Of a stretch of DNA of 64,000 nt, positions 42,160 to 52,497 are shown in pieces. The notes under the pieces were generated by a model. That model searched no databases, had not been told where the DNA came from, and saw only the letters and a program-made list of their open reading frames with translations. Within the stretch, counting starts at the first letter, position 1. Every line of letters starts with the position of its first letter. The stretch is from assembly GCF_027244095.1 (NCBI RefSeq), contig NC_069658.1:262206687-262270686 (forward strand), read 5' to 3'. The translations under genes were made by a program, and so were the position numbers. This stretch comes from Hemicordylus capensis. Lineage: Eukaryota; Chordata; Lepidosauria; Squamata; Cordylidae.

Positions 42160-42372
42160 GCCAGGCTAAAAGATGATAGCTAAATGGAACCTCCCTCTTC
42201 AGAGACAGTGTACCTCTAATTACCAGTCCTGGGGATGCAAAAGTCATGGAAAGAGGGCTGTTGCCTCTTTTGGGCTTGCCAGAGCATCTGGTTGGCCACT
42301 GTGGGAAACAGGATGCTGGACACTTAATGCCTTGGTCTGATACAGCAAGGCTCTGCTTATGTTCTTGCCAGG
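42160..42372 (-). repeat. Repeat D copy
   Basis: Plus strand GATAGCTAAATGGAACCTCC, GGTTGGCCACTGTGGGAAAC and GCAAGGCTCTGCTTATGTTC. Confidence 0.7.
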
Positions 42373-42394
42373 ATGAGGAACCTAGAAAACAGGA

Positions 42395-42735
42395 GCATGG
42401 GAGGCTGCCTTATAGTTGGACTAGTGGTCTGACTCAGTAGAAGGCAACTTCCTATGCTCCTGAGTCAGACCATTCGTCCAACTAGATCAGTGGTGTCTAC
42501 ACCGACTGGCAACAGCTCTCTAAGGTTACAGGCAGGAGTCTTTCTCAGCTCTACCTGGAGATGCCAGGGAGGGAAACTGGGACCGTCTGATTCTCTAGTT
42601 ATAGCCCCATCACCTAAGGGGAATATCTCACAGCGCTCACATGTTGTCTCCCATCCAAATGCGAACCAAAGTGGACCTTGCTTAGTAAAGGGGACAATTC
42701 ATGTTTGCTCCACAGGACCAGCTCTCCTCCCATAT
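42395..42735 (-). mobile_element. SINE-2 long form (5S-like + tRNA-like)
   Basis: Minus strand TACTAAGCAAGGTCCAC and ATTTGGATGGGAGACAAC (5S-like), then the tRNA-like and tail blocks. The tail end is duplicated at 42395-42465. Confidence 0.75.
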
Positions 42736-42786
42736 TCTGATGTTGTGATAAGCACTTACAGGGAAGATGAGTGTTCCTAAATGAGA

Positions 42787-42893
42787 GCCTACAACTCCTA
42801 GCATCCTTCACCACAGTGGCCAAAAGCCACTGTGATAGGGCATAGTGTGAACCGTAGTCCAACATCTGGGGTCCTACGCTTGGGAACCCCTGC
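42787..42893. mobile_element. hAT-A MITE, left end truncated
   Basis: CCTACAACTCCTAGCATCC ... AACCGTAGTCCAACATC and GGGAACCCCTG at the right. Confidence 0.6.
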
Positions 42894-42942
42894 CTTATTT
42901 CTTGGGATCATGATCTGGGGGGCTACTGGAGTAGGCAAAGCA

Positions 42943-43020
42943 GCATGCCGGGAGCAATGAGTTTGCATCACTACCACCTGAGGTAGTGGTAGTGATGCAA
43001 ACTCATTGCTCCCGGCATGC
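42943..43020. repeat. Perfect 35-bp inverted repeat, 8-base loop
   Basis: The left arm (from GCATGCCGGGAGCAATGAG) is matched base for base by the right arm ending CTCATTGCTCCCGGCATGC, around CTGAGGTA. It lacks the terminal sequence of the MITE families in the window. Confidence 0.97.
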
Positions 43021-43245
43021 TTTCTGAGTTTACTGCCTCTACCTCACCACCACAGACTAAGGTTTTGCCCCCCGCCCCCAAGACTGTCAGCCCCTTAACG
43101 TTTATACAGAATGCTGTAAGCCCATACGATAGAGCAGGATTCAAAAAATCCAATAAATACATGTTAGATTTATTTCCTTCCCCCTAATATTGTACAGGAA
43201 CATTAAATAAAAGCTGCTACCCACCAACACATCAGTACTATAAGC

Positions 43246-43381
43246 CAGGGTTTCTTAACCTTGCGCCCCCAGATGTTGTTGGACTACAACCCCCATCCAT
43301 CCTCAACCACAAAAGCCATGTCTGGGGATGATGGGAGTTGTAGTCCAACAACATCTGGGGGCCCAAGGTTAAGAAACCCTG
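43246..43381. mobile_element. hAT-A palindromic MITE with perfect 8-bp duplication
   Basis: CAGGGTTTCTTAACCTTG and its perfect inverse. Flanking CTATAAGC at 43238-43245 and 43382-43389 is identical. Confidence 0.93.
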
Positions 43382-43384
43382 CTA

Positions 43385-43585
43385 TAAGCCATGATAGCTA
43401 AATGGAACCTCTATGTTCAGAGGCAATACACCTCTAAATACCAGATTTGGGGGACAATGGGAGGTGGCTGCAGCCTCCATGCCCTCTTTGTGGGCCTCCC
43501 AGAAGCCTCTAGTTGGCCACTGCTGGAACCAGAATACTGAACAAGATGAACCTTTGGTCAGCCCAATAATTCTGTTCTTATAATC
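43385..43585 (-). repeat. Repeat D copy
   Basis: Plus strand GATAGCTAAATGGAACCTC, CTCTAGTTGGCCACTGCTGG, AACAAGATGAACCTTTGG. Confidence 0.7.
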
Positions 43586-43617
43586 ATCAGCTTTCCCCAG
43601 GAATGGCAAGTCCTTAC

Positions 43618-43731
43618 CCAGAGAGATTAATGTCTCGTAGTTCTCCTGCATGATGTTCTCGTGTAGATCTCTCAGGGAGGAGGCCCTGCTCTCTGGTGAA
43701 ACACACCTCCTACCCTGGAAGCTTCTGGCAT
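43618..43731 (-). CDS. KRAB-A-like exon of the 19-finger gene
   Basis: The 114-base exon lies between acceptor TTTGTTTCAG and donor CTGG|GTAAGG. Its last half, LRDLHENIMQENYETLISLG, matches the end of KRAB-A boxes (LYRDVMQENYETLxSLG). The first half, ARSFQGRRCVSPESRASS, does not show the usual VTFEDVAVYF start. It enters and leaves in phase 1 and joins exactly to GFPLSKPD in the KRAB-B exon. The atypical N-terminal half may weaken TRIM28 recruitment; that is inference. Confidence 0.72.
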
Positions 43732-43739
43732 CTGAAACA

Positions 43740-45170
43740 AAAAAACCCAATATCCATCAGATTATCCTCAGAGCTCTTATATTTAAAAGTAAAAAGGAAA
43801 TTGCTTGCAGGAAGTGAAATCTATATTTTCCTAATTCCAAACATGCACTTATTTTTTGCTGCAGGAAGCCCATGTATGGATGTTGTTGGATTTAGAAACT
43901 TTAGAAAAACACGATAAAATAACAAATTTGACAAAAATGTCACATGGCTGCATTACGATTTTTACATACAAGTTTGAAGATTTGAGTGTTTGTTTAATGT
44001 CTCTCAAAATCAAATTTTAAAATTAAAGTCAAATTAGAAAAGACCAACATTTCACATTCAGATTTTAAAATTTCCCCAATTTCAGCTCAAGCACAGGGAC
44101 CAAGAACACTGCAGACTACTTCCTTGTATCCCATGATTCCTTATAAGCATGTAGATTCCAAAAACTCCCAGTAGCAGCAACTCGCTGCAGGACTAATCCC
44201 CAATAAGTAATATATGAGCTACTTTGGACCCATTGAGCCTCTGGCCTGGGGGTCGACAACCACAAGCTTCTGAGCCAGACTGGTCTCTGAGGCACACTGT
44301 ATGCCCCAACCTACTCCGTTTCCAAATCAGGAGCTACACAGAAGTGTGAAAGTGGCGGAATCTGATGCAAGAGCACTTCCCAGCAGACTGTTCAAGGTCT
44401 TGCACCTTTAGACCTGATTTCATTCTCAGAGCAGCCCTCCAGCAATTCTAGTTGTTGACCACAGCCTTAGCTCTTTATCTCCTTGCACAATCAATCACAG
44501 TTGCCCCCATATTGATTTAAGCTGTTGTTGATGCCTCCGTCCCTACTGCTGCAATGCCTCAGTATAACCATTATGCATGAACACATATGGCAGAGGCCTC
44601 ATGAGCACAAATGAACATTATTGTAGCATTCCCCCAAACAAGGAGAGATATGGGCAAGAAAGGGTCCATTGGGGCTATATTCATAACAAAAATGTGGGAG
44701 GGATATGTAAGTCGTACATGATACAGAAGTTTCACTTCCTCACTAGAATAACCTTTCACAAACAAGGGCGAACAGTTCAAACTTTCAGTCATGAAGACTA
44801 GAAACTTCCTTAAAAATAAACTGAAATTTGAAATTCTCCAGAATTTGACACCACTTTTGCTATAGGATTCCATTTGCAGGGATGTGCAAAAATAGTTCTC
44901 TACCTTGTGGAATGTTTAGAGGATCACAATATTTTAGTACATATTATTTAAATGTATTGTAGATAGCATAATCCCCATCTCCCCCAAACTCACCAACACT
45001 AACAAGGACTGAATTTTTGCATTATACCAATACATATGTAGTAAAAGAGTGTCGAAATTGCACATTGCTGTGGAATGCAAGAAAAAGAGACTAAACCCAT
45101 GAGGAAGGGGGCTCATCTGGATTAAGCAATCTTCAGAAAGTAGTATATTAGGGTCCTACCTCAGTGTTGC
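43740..45170. other. Intron, nothing recognised
   Basis: AT-rich intronic DNA of the KRAB zinc-finger gene with no clear repeat or gene. Confidence 0.45.
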
Positions 45171-45174
45171 CTAC

Positions 45175-45205
45175 CTGAAGAGCAGGTTCTGGCTCTTTGT
45201 GGTGC
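45175..45205 (-). CDS. Candidate 31-base upstream exon of the KRAB zinc-finger gene
   Basis: Acceptor TTTTCCTCCAG and donor CTTCAG|GTAGGC bound 31 bases. The exon is open in the frame needed to enter the KRAB-A-like exon in phase 1 (APQRARTCSS). It is very short, so chance is possible. The start codon would lie further upstream. Confidence 0.3.
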
Positions 45206-45589
45206 CTGGAGGAAAAGCAGAAAAGGGGAAATCAAATTAGCAACCTGTTAGAGAGGAGAAAATGGGACTTAGGAAACCTGAAAAAGGAGCTGGATCATCA
45301 TCCCCTATTGAAACTAAGCTGAAAGAAATGTAGCTGAATTTAACAGATTCCTCTTTTGTTTATCCTTGCTTCCTTCTTCCTCCCCTCTCTCCCCTATGGA
45401 TAAATTTAAGCTGTAAATTCCTTGAGACATGAACCCATCTTCTTCTGTTCTGTAAAACATCATTCACTTAGGTGAAGTGAGATTGCTGTTGTCGTTCTTA
45501 CTGTTGCTCAATAATTCAGATTTTGCCAGCTTAATTTACAGTCCCAAACCTGGCTAAAAGCCTAGAAAATTTCAGTCAGGTTTTTAGTG

Positions 45590-45722
45590 ATTTTTTAAAA
45601 GTGTTTTAAATGTTTTGTTTGTTTTAATCTTTGTGTTGTACTGTATTTGTGTAAACCATCTAGAGAGACGGTGATTTTTGGCAGTATACAAATGTGCCAG
45701 TAAATAAAATTTCAATCAAAAC
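45590..45722 (+). mobile_element. L2-type 3' tail
   Basis: TTTTAAATGTTTTGTTTG...GTGTAAACCATCTAGAGAGAC...GGCAGTATACAAATGTG with an AAATAAA end. Confidence 0.65.
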
Positions 45723-45751
45723 AGAAAGAAAATGCTGAGATTCAGATCACC

Positions 45752-45950
45752 CCCCTGCAAACTGGGCAAAGGGGCACCTTTAAAAGTGATGCTCTCTTTT
45801 ATTTAGGAGGGGGAGAACAACTGTCCCTGCTGTGCTTGGGTTGAATCAGGAGTCCGCCTTCAACCTGAGAACAGCATTTCAGCAAAGCCTAGTGTTGGTG
45901 TCTCTCCCTTGAGTCTCTTTTTAGATTGTGAGCCCTTGCTCTGCCTTCAT
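45752..45950 (+). mobile_element. SINE-3 copy
   Basis: CAAACTGGGCAAAGGGGCACC, GGGGGAGAACAACTGTCCCT, CTCTCCCTTGAGTCTCTTTT. Confidence 0.75.
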
Positions 45951-46004
45951 TGATCTTTAGGCACCAATTGGAGGCAGCGCTTTTCCAGAGATATGTTGGG
46001 TTCA

Positions 46005-46240
46005 GGGCAGAGCTGGTAGTGTAGTGGCTAAGCTATGTAGCAGGTCTTCCCTGGTTTGAATCTGCAATGAGCTCACGAGGTGGCCTTAGGCCAGACACTC
46101 GGCATCAGCTCCTCAGCTGATATATGGGAAGAATAATACTCGCCTACCTTACAAGGGTTGTTGTAAGGATTGCAAGATAACATATGTGAGGTGCTTTTCA
46201 TACTCAAAAATGCTAAGCATTTGTGTTAGGTTTACTATTG
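46005..46240 (+). mobile_element. CORE-SINE, variant head
   Basis: GCTGGTAGTGTAGTGGCTAAG and CTGGTTTGAATCTGC (A and B boxes), then a CORE-like block GGTTGTTGTAAGGATTGC. Diverged from SINE-1. Confidence 0.65.
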
Positions 46241-46359
46241 CTGATGCTTTTAATGTTGTGCTATGTTTATTGACTTAACTGCCTTGTGGATCCATAGATC
46301 AATGACAAGCTGTACACATTTTAATAAATTAATATTATGTGTAATAAAATAATAGCCTT

Positions 46360-46520
46360 ATGTGCCACCCTTATTATTTAAAATTATACCACCTTTCTGT
46401 TAAAATAAAACTCAGGGTGGTGGTATATGGTAAAAATTAAAATAAACAAGAGGAACAATAATCCATTAAAATCCACAAACAATGCAGCATGAAACAAACC
46501 AGTCAGAATCAATCAACCCA
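46360..46520 (-). mobile_element. L2-like tail remnant
   Basis: TTATTATTTAAAATTATACC, CTCAGGGTGGTGGTATATGG and A-rich sequence resemble a reversed LINE/SINE tail; weak. Confidence 0.35.
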
Positions 46521-47035
46521 AGTAATATGAATCCATGGGGTTGTACTCAGACCTATGCAACAGAATGAGATGGTAGAAATGTAAGGTGACAGAAATGGAC
46601 TGTACCACAGCAGATGATGGGTGGGTGATGTTATTTCTATTGCTTCCATAGTGAAAAACTCCCTGCAAGTAGAGAACAAGTACAACAAAGTGTAGGGTGG
46701 ACCTTTCTCCCTAGCATGTTTTAGGAATTGTTTAATCTAGAGGAGCATTCAAACATGGTATCTCCTGCCTGCAACCTGAAGTGGTATAGTCCCACACTCT
46801 ACAAACTCTGGGGTCTACCATCTCATTCTACTGCATGTGGAGTCCAGGCTAGGATCCTGCTTTCACTCAGAAGCATGTGCTGAAAAAGTCCATCCTTTTA
46901 CTACCCTGGAAGGATAGAAGTAAAAAATAAATACTTTGGGTCAACAGCCGCTTTCAGCTTGTTGGGGTCATGACTCTCACTCTGAGTGCAAAAGGTCCTG
47001 TACATCAGAGGAAAGGGGACCACATCTTTGAGGTG
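46521..47035. other. No gene recognised
   Basis: Unique-looking DNA; nothing coding or repetitive is supported. Confidence 0.4.
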
Positions 47036-47039
47036 GGGC

Positions 47040-47222
47040 TGGATCTCGGTGGTAGACCTCCTGATTTGAATGCAGAAACTTGCAGGTTCAGTCCCAGGCA
47101 TCTCCTGGTAGGGCTGGGAAAGACTCCTGTCTGAAACCCTGCAGAGCTGCTGCCAGTCAGAGTAGACAGTAGAGCTAGGTGGGCCAAGGGTCTGACTCAG
47201 TATAAGGCAGCTTCCCGTGAAT
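47040..47222 (+). mobile_element. SINE-2 short form, plus
   Basis: ATCTCGGTGGTAGACCTCC, TGCAGGTTCAGTCCC, GAGCTGCTGCCAGTCAGAG, AGTATAAGGCAGCTTCCCG. Confidence 0.82.
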
Positions 47223-47339
47223 CTTCCAGTGAGTGCCTTTTGCCTCCCACGCGAGAAACCGACATGGGTCTGTACAGGAAGCAAAACTAAGCTGGTCAGC
47301 CATGAGGCAGTGGGGTAAAGATAATAAATGGGATATATT

Positions 47340-47850
47340 TACCGCACCCCCTCCCTCCCCACAGCCTGCTTTTCATCTCCTGTCATCCCCTACAGGGCAT
47401 GGGGATTGGATGAGCCCTCTTCCCTGGAAATGCTCGTTGCAGGCCGAGCCCAGTTCCCACCTTGGCTGGGCGCAAGGAGGGAGATTGCTTCTTGCAGGAA
47501 AGGCCTGCCCAGGCAGGCTGGCACTGGTCCCAGTGGGGCAGGAGGAACCGCTGGTCTGGCCCGGTTCTCTCGGCAGCTGCATCCGCGTCACCCAGGAAGC
47601 GCAAAGCGCGACGCCCCGAGCGCAGGAAAACACGGAGCGAGAGAAAGAGGAAAGAGCCGCTTTCTCTTCCCGGAGCAACACCCAGAGCCCTCTGGTGGCT
47701 GCAAAAGACCAAGCCTCCTCTTGGCCTGCTAGAAAGCTAGAGGGTGGGCTCAGCCTCTGTCCGTGGTTGCTGCTGGCTGAGACGGAGCCCTTGGAAGTAG
47801 TCTGTGCCCCGCCCCGTAACTTGCTACTAGCGGCAACTTCTTCCCCAGTC
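47340..47850 (-). promoter_or_regulatory. GC-rich likely promoter of the KRAB zinc-finger gene
   Basis: CpG density rises sharply around 47560-47650 (GCATCCGCGTCACCC, GCGCAAAGCGCGACGCCCCG). It lies 2.1 kb upstream of the most distal candidate exon on the minus strand. A 257-codon plus-strand open frame crosses it but looks like a GC artefact. Assignment to the KRAB gene rests on position only. Confidence 0.4.
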
Positions 47851-48159
47851 TCTGCTGTAGTAGATTATTATGCTGTTGAGGACTCCTGGAGCCACCCTTC
47901 TGTTTTGGCTTTAAACAAGCTAGACAGGTTCAGAGAGGGCAGGACCATTGGCAAGCAACTATTGGTCGTCATTTTATCGATATGGAACCGAACCTCCATC
48001 ATTTAAACCCGCAGTCTTTGAATACCAGATGCTGGGGAGAAGCTCACCATCTCCAAGCCCTGCTCTTGAGTTTTCCCGGAAGCATCTGGCTGGCTTTTTT
48101 GAAAAGAGAATGCTTTGCTAAAATGGACCTTGAACCCAGCAAGGCAATTCTTATGTCCG

Positions 48160-48375
48160 GTTAACCCAGAGGAGCACCGAGCTAATTTTGGAGCCTGGAC
48201 CTAAAGTCCTTTGGAGGAGGCCCCCACTCCCCTGCAAATTAAGCATCATCATGCTCTGCCGGGAGACCACACCACCCAGGACAGACTAAAGAGGATTTGG
48301 GGCCCCCCAGGGGCTAAGGAGGCCCTGGACCTCATCCCCGAAGTCCAGGGGTAAGAGCACCTCTGCGTCAACCCA
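48160..48375 (+). repeat. Repeat G, uninterrupted copy
   Basis: It contains GGCCCCCACTCCCCTGC, AATTAAGCATCATC, CACCCAGGACAGACTAAAG, AGAGGATTTGGGGCCCCCC and AAGTCCAGGGGTAAGAGCAC. The same blocks flank the L2 at 59.7-62.0 kb. Confidence 0.65.
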
Positions 48376-48544
48376 TTTTCTTGGAACCCAAATAAGGGAG
48401 TACCACATCTTAATACAAGAGTAGTATACCTAGTTTGATCTCCAAGTAATAATGAGAAGAAAGCATTGCCTTTGGTCTGTAGTTGCTTTGCTACATTCTA
48501 AACCGGTCCAGGTTTGGTCAGTGCTGGGAGATCCCATATATTGT

Positions 48545-48720
48545 GCGGATCCCATATTATTGATTTATTATTATTTATTTAAAATATTTATACCCCACCC
48601 CTCCAGTGCTCTACTGCTCGGGGCGGCTCACAACAATAAGATAGACATAAGATACAATATACAGTGCCTTGAGTGTCACCATGGAAGAAAGATGGGATAT
48701 AAATGAATTAGATAGTACAC
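48545..48720 (-). mobile_element. LINE/SINE tail
   Basis: TTATTTATTTAAAATATTTA, CCCCACCCCTCCAGTGCTCT, ACTGCTCGGGGCGGCTCAC. A diverged relative lies at 52846-53000. Confidence 0.5.
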
Positions 48721-48766
48721 TACAATACAGTACAGTACAGTAAGAATGCAAGAATAATAGAAGTCC

Positions 48767-48930
48767 ACTTGCGGCATCAGACTAAAGGTCTGTCAGTTCA
48801 TCACCTTGATTCCCATTGGGGTCAATGAGATGCTTCTGGGAAGCCTGCAAGAAGGACATAATAGGCAAATAGGTGTCTCCAGCCATTGCTCCCCAGCAAC
48901 TGCATATGGCATTTCCATTTAGCCATCCTA
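48767..48930 (+). repeat. Repeat D-like, diverged
   Basis: CATCAGACTAAAGGTCTGTC, GATGCTTCTGGGAAGCCTGC, TGCTCCCCAGCAACTGC. Confidence 0.4.
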
Positions 48931-48934
48931 ATTG

Positions 48935-49060
48935 TTATTATTACAAATATTTATATTCTGCTTTTCAACAGCAACAAAATCTCTCAATGCGGTTTACACA
49001 GAAAAATAAACAACGGTAATAAAAAATTGACTTTGATAGACCCCCATCCATGATGAACAT
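48935..49060 (-). mobile_element. L2-like tail
   Basis: ATTTATATTCTGCTTTTCAA and CTCAATGCGGTTTACACAG, the reverse of an L2-type 3' end. Confidence 0.5.
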
Positions 49061-49349
49061 TCATAATAAAAGCTATCCATGTAAGGACAAGAAGAAAAGA
49101 GCATCAGTACTTTTAGTTGTTTGTTCAATTTGTCCCCCCCACCCTTTATTGCAATGAGATTACAGTATGCAAACATGATCAAGGGTAGTAATAATACATG
49201 TTAATATAACGTGGGGCAGGGGAGACATCCAGGCTGACATCCAGCCTATGATACTCAATAATACTACTCAGGGGTTACTCTGATGGACTACTTAATTTCA
49301 GTAGGACTACTCAGGGGTAATTCAGTCTGGATTTCAGCCACTGCTTCAG

Positions 49350-49665
49350 TAAAGTAAAGTTGTGCCCTTGAGTCAGTGTCGACTCCTGGCAACTACAGAG
49401 CCAACAAACTTGCATTCTGGTAGGCATACAAATGTGTTAAATGAATGAATGAATGAATGAATGAATGAATGTGGTTTTCTTTTGTAGAATACAGGAGAGG
49501 TTTACCATTGCCATATCCCATGCAGTGTGAGATGATGCCTTTCAGCACCTTCCTATTTTGCTGCTGCCCGATATAGGAGTTTCCCATATTCTGGGAAACA
49601 TACCAGAGGGGATTCGAACCATCAACCTCTTGCTTGCTACTCATTTCCCCGCTGCACCCTTCGGT
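49350..49665 (-). mobile_element. Sauria SINE interrupted by a (GAAT)n-containing insert
   Basis: Both halves are recognisable: GAGTCAGTGTCGACTCCTGG on one side; GTGGTTTTCTTTTGTAG, GCTGCTGCCCGATATAGGAG and GGGATTCGAACCATC on the other. About 65 bases with a (TGAA)n run at 49440-49470 lie between. Confidence 0.85.
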
Positions 49666-49674
49666 GGCTACTGC

Positions 49675-51400
49675 TTCAGTAGGGTCAGAGTAAAAAAAAA
49701 AAGGCAACAGAAAAACTGCCAGAGAGGGAGCAAGGCATGCTTCTCTCGGGAAGGAATTTAGTAACCTGTATATAAGCATAAAAGGCTCCACCCCAAATGC
49801 CAGCCAAATGCACATCAGATGTTGGTGGGAGTGGGGCCCAGAAGAGAGCTCTCCAGCAAATCATAATACCTGGGCAGGTTTGTTCAGGAGAAGGTGCTCC
49901 TTCAGTTACCCGTGTGAGGCAGATCAGTTCTTCCAGCAAGGAAGTCACATGTTCCCTCTATCCTGCTTCTGCAGTTTCCTAACACTTCTCAAAGGCAGCC
50001 ACATGCAGAGCAGCACATTACTGTAATCGAGATGGGATGTCATTCAAAAATGTGTCACTCTAACTAAATCTGAAACTTGCACAATCATTCAGGGCACCGG
50101 AGGCTCTGAATGCAACATACCAATACTGTGTGGTGTGGTGTGTGTGTGTATCTGTGTGTGTGAGTCACAACACACACACACACACACACACCCGTTTGCA
50201 GTTTCAGACAGGCAGCAAAATCAGGTTTATCAAGCCCTTGGTGGCAACCTTGCCTGAAGGCCTGTCCTTAGGAAATCTCACAACCCTACGGAGTTTATGC
50301 TTTTGCAGGTATGTGCTTAGGGCACTAGATGGCTCTGGATGCCCACAGTCCCACAAAGTGCATTGAAGATTATGCCAGATTTATCAGTGGTCAAAGAAAT
50401 CAGTCCCTGCTGTGCCACAAAGCATTCTGATACCTTTCTAGACAACTAGTTTATAGGGCAATAAATGCATATTTGTCAATTATTGGTTATGGGCTGGTAG
50501 TCACCAAATTGATTATAACACCACTGTTTCATAGAATGCATAAGCCACATATCTTAACATTTTGAAATGCTGATCTGGAAGTCCTTCTGCTATCTGGTTC
50601 ATATACTTTAGTTCAGTTTATTTCTATTTTGCTTTCCCACAGTGGCTCCCAATAAAAAAAGGGGGTTGGGGAGAAGGAGATCGTATCAGAGATTGCCACC
50701 TTCCTTCCAATAGGCTATTCAGCTGCTTTTAATATCTTCATATGAAGGAGCAATTAGTTCCTTAGACTCTGACCGCAACTGAAACAAAGCCTTTAACAAA
50801 AGCAACCAAGAGACTTGTGGCATCTAAAACGAAGTGAAACAAAACGAAACAAAAACACCCTAACTATATTGTTCACATAGTGTTGTGGCTCAGACCCCTT
50901 TTTGTTAAATATATTATTGCATGTAACTGAATTGCCCATATTCATCTTCTCTATTATAATTGTTTTGGAAAAGAGAGCTGGTTTTTTGTGTTTGTTAAAT
51001 ATCATGCACTCTGATGGTACTGTATTTGTACCCCTTATCAGGCTCAGACTGGTCCACAGGGCAACAGGGCATATTCCCGGTGCACCCCACCTGCAGGGTG
51101 CCCCAGTGCCCCACTGCACTTGGCAGCAATGAATACTCCCACCCTTTAGTACCCATTCTGCTCAAAACCCGACGCCCTCCCCACAGACATTCCACCGCCC
51201 TTTCAGTGCCCCCAGTCCAGCCCTGCCCCTTATATTCAGCAACTGAAGCCTTCTAAGAACGCAGACACACTGATGGAAGAAAACATCACCAGTTGGTTTT
51301 CTGTTTTTCATCCACCTCCTGAGCCGTGGTTTTTGGAGGGTTGGAAAAGAAGGGACAGAGAGAAGAAGTGATTCTGTTCCAGAACCTTATCAAGCACACT
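49675..51400. other. No gene recognised
   Basis: Nothing coding is supported. Contains the TG/CA microsatellite at 50127-50193. Confidence 0.45.
50127..50193. repeat. (TG)n then (CA)n, inverted microsatellite
   Basis: A TG run and a CA run separated by TGTGAGTCACAACACA can pair as a hairpin. Confidence 0.9.
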
Positions 51401-51426
51401 TCTCAATTAGAAAAAGACTGAAGCAC

Positions 51427-51550
51427 TGCATGCTGGGAATTGTAGTCCTAAGAAATTGGAAGAAGGACAGTACTGTATGCTTAAGTAATTCATTGCTCAA
51501 CTCAGTGGCCTATTAGCACGTCGGGAGTTGTAGTCCTTACTTATTGGGTG
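51427..51550 (-). promoter_or_regulatory. Two ZNF143/THAP11-like sites and a CCAAT box
   Basis: The plus strand shows GCATGCTGGGAATTGTAGTC at about 51429-51448 and TCGGGAGTTGTAGTCC at about 51522-51537. Their reverse complements match the ACTACAnnTCCCAGCATGC-type site bound by ZNF143/THAP11. The reverse-complement CCAAT (ATTGG) lies at about 51542-51546. This resembles a promoter, but no exon was found nearby. Confidence 0.45.
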
Positions 51551-52054
51551 GAGGAACAAGAAAGAATACTCTTTGGTGCATTTCTCTACGAAATCGGAAT
51601 GCAACTGCTTAAGGAAATGTCAAAACAGGTTTGTGAAAATATAATAAAGAATTTGTAGTCTATGAAGAGTACAGTTTTTTTTAAAAAATGCAACTCGGGA
51701 GTGAGTAACGTATCTGAGAGGTGTTTTCGCGTGCTTATTTTGGCTGTGTTCTTATGATTGTGCATGGGTGCGAAAGGCAGATTTTCAAACCTGAAAATCA
51801 CCGTTCAATAAGCACCTGTACTAATAAGCAGGTGGCACCTGCTTATTATTCCATAAAAAGAGTCTGGGTTAAGATGTTTTGGTTTTTTGCGGACAGGAAG
51901 CAAGAGATCCGAGCTGCGTTCCAAATGTGACTCACCCACAAGTTCATACACCTAACACCAAATTACTGTCCCTTCCACGTTTAACACGTATATGAAGAAT
52001 TACTGAACTGCAGGGCCAACCCGCCCACTAACTGGGATGCTGTCTCTTTACATA

Positions 52055-52285
52055 CGTTATTTTATTTTATTTTATTTTATTTTATTTTTATATTCCGCCC
52101 TTCCTCCAAGGAGCCCAGAGCGGTGTACATTTCCTCACAACAACCCTGTGAAGCAGGTTAGGCTGAGAGAGAAGTGACTGGCCCAGAGTCACCCAGCAAG
52201 TATCATGGGGATTTGAATGTAGATTTTGAATTCAGGCCTCCCTGATCCTAGTCCAGCACTCTAACCACTACACCACACAGGTACA
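52055..52285 (-). mobile_element. SINE-1 copy
   Basis: A (TTTTA)n run, TCCAAGGAGCCCAGAGCGG, AACCCTGTGAAGCAGGTTAG, CCAGCACTCTAACCACTAC: a reversed full-length element with a small internal insert. Confidence 0.9.
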
Positions 52286-52325
52286 TTAGCCATCACTTGC
52301 CACCTACTCGCACACAGGTTGCATA

Positions 52326-52497
52326 TAAAGTAAAGGTAAAGCGTGCCATCAAGTCGGTGTCGACTTCTGGTGCCCACAGAGCCCTGTGGTTTTCTTTGGT
52401 AGAATACAGGAGGGGTTTACCATTGCCTCCTCCCATGCAGTATGAGATGCTGCTGCTGCCCGATATCCAGCAGGGATTCAAACCAGCAACCCAACTG
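52326..52497 (-). mobile_element. Sauria SINE, head shortened
   Basis: AGCGTGCCATCAAGTCGGTG, CAGAGCCCTGTGGTTTTC, GCTGCTGCCCGATATCCAG, GGGATTCAAACCAGC. Confidence 0.88.

Noticed and set aside
47233-48006. 257-codon plus-strand open frame
   Set aside because: It lies in a GC-rich region with open frames in several phases. The peptide has no domain or compositional logic, begins next to a SINE, and is better explained as a promoter artefact.
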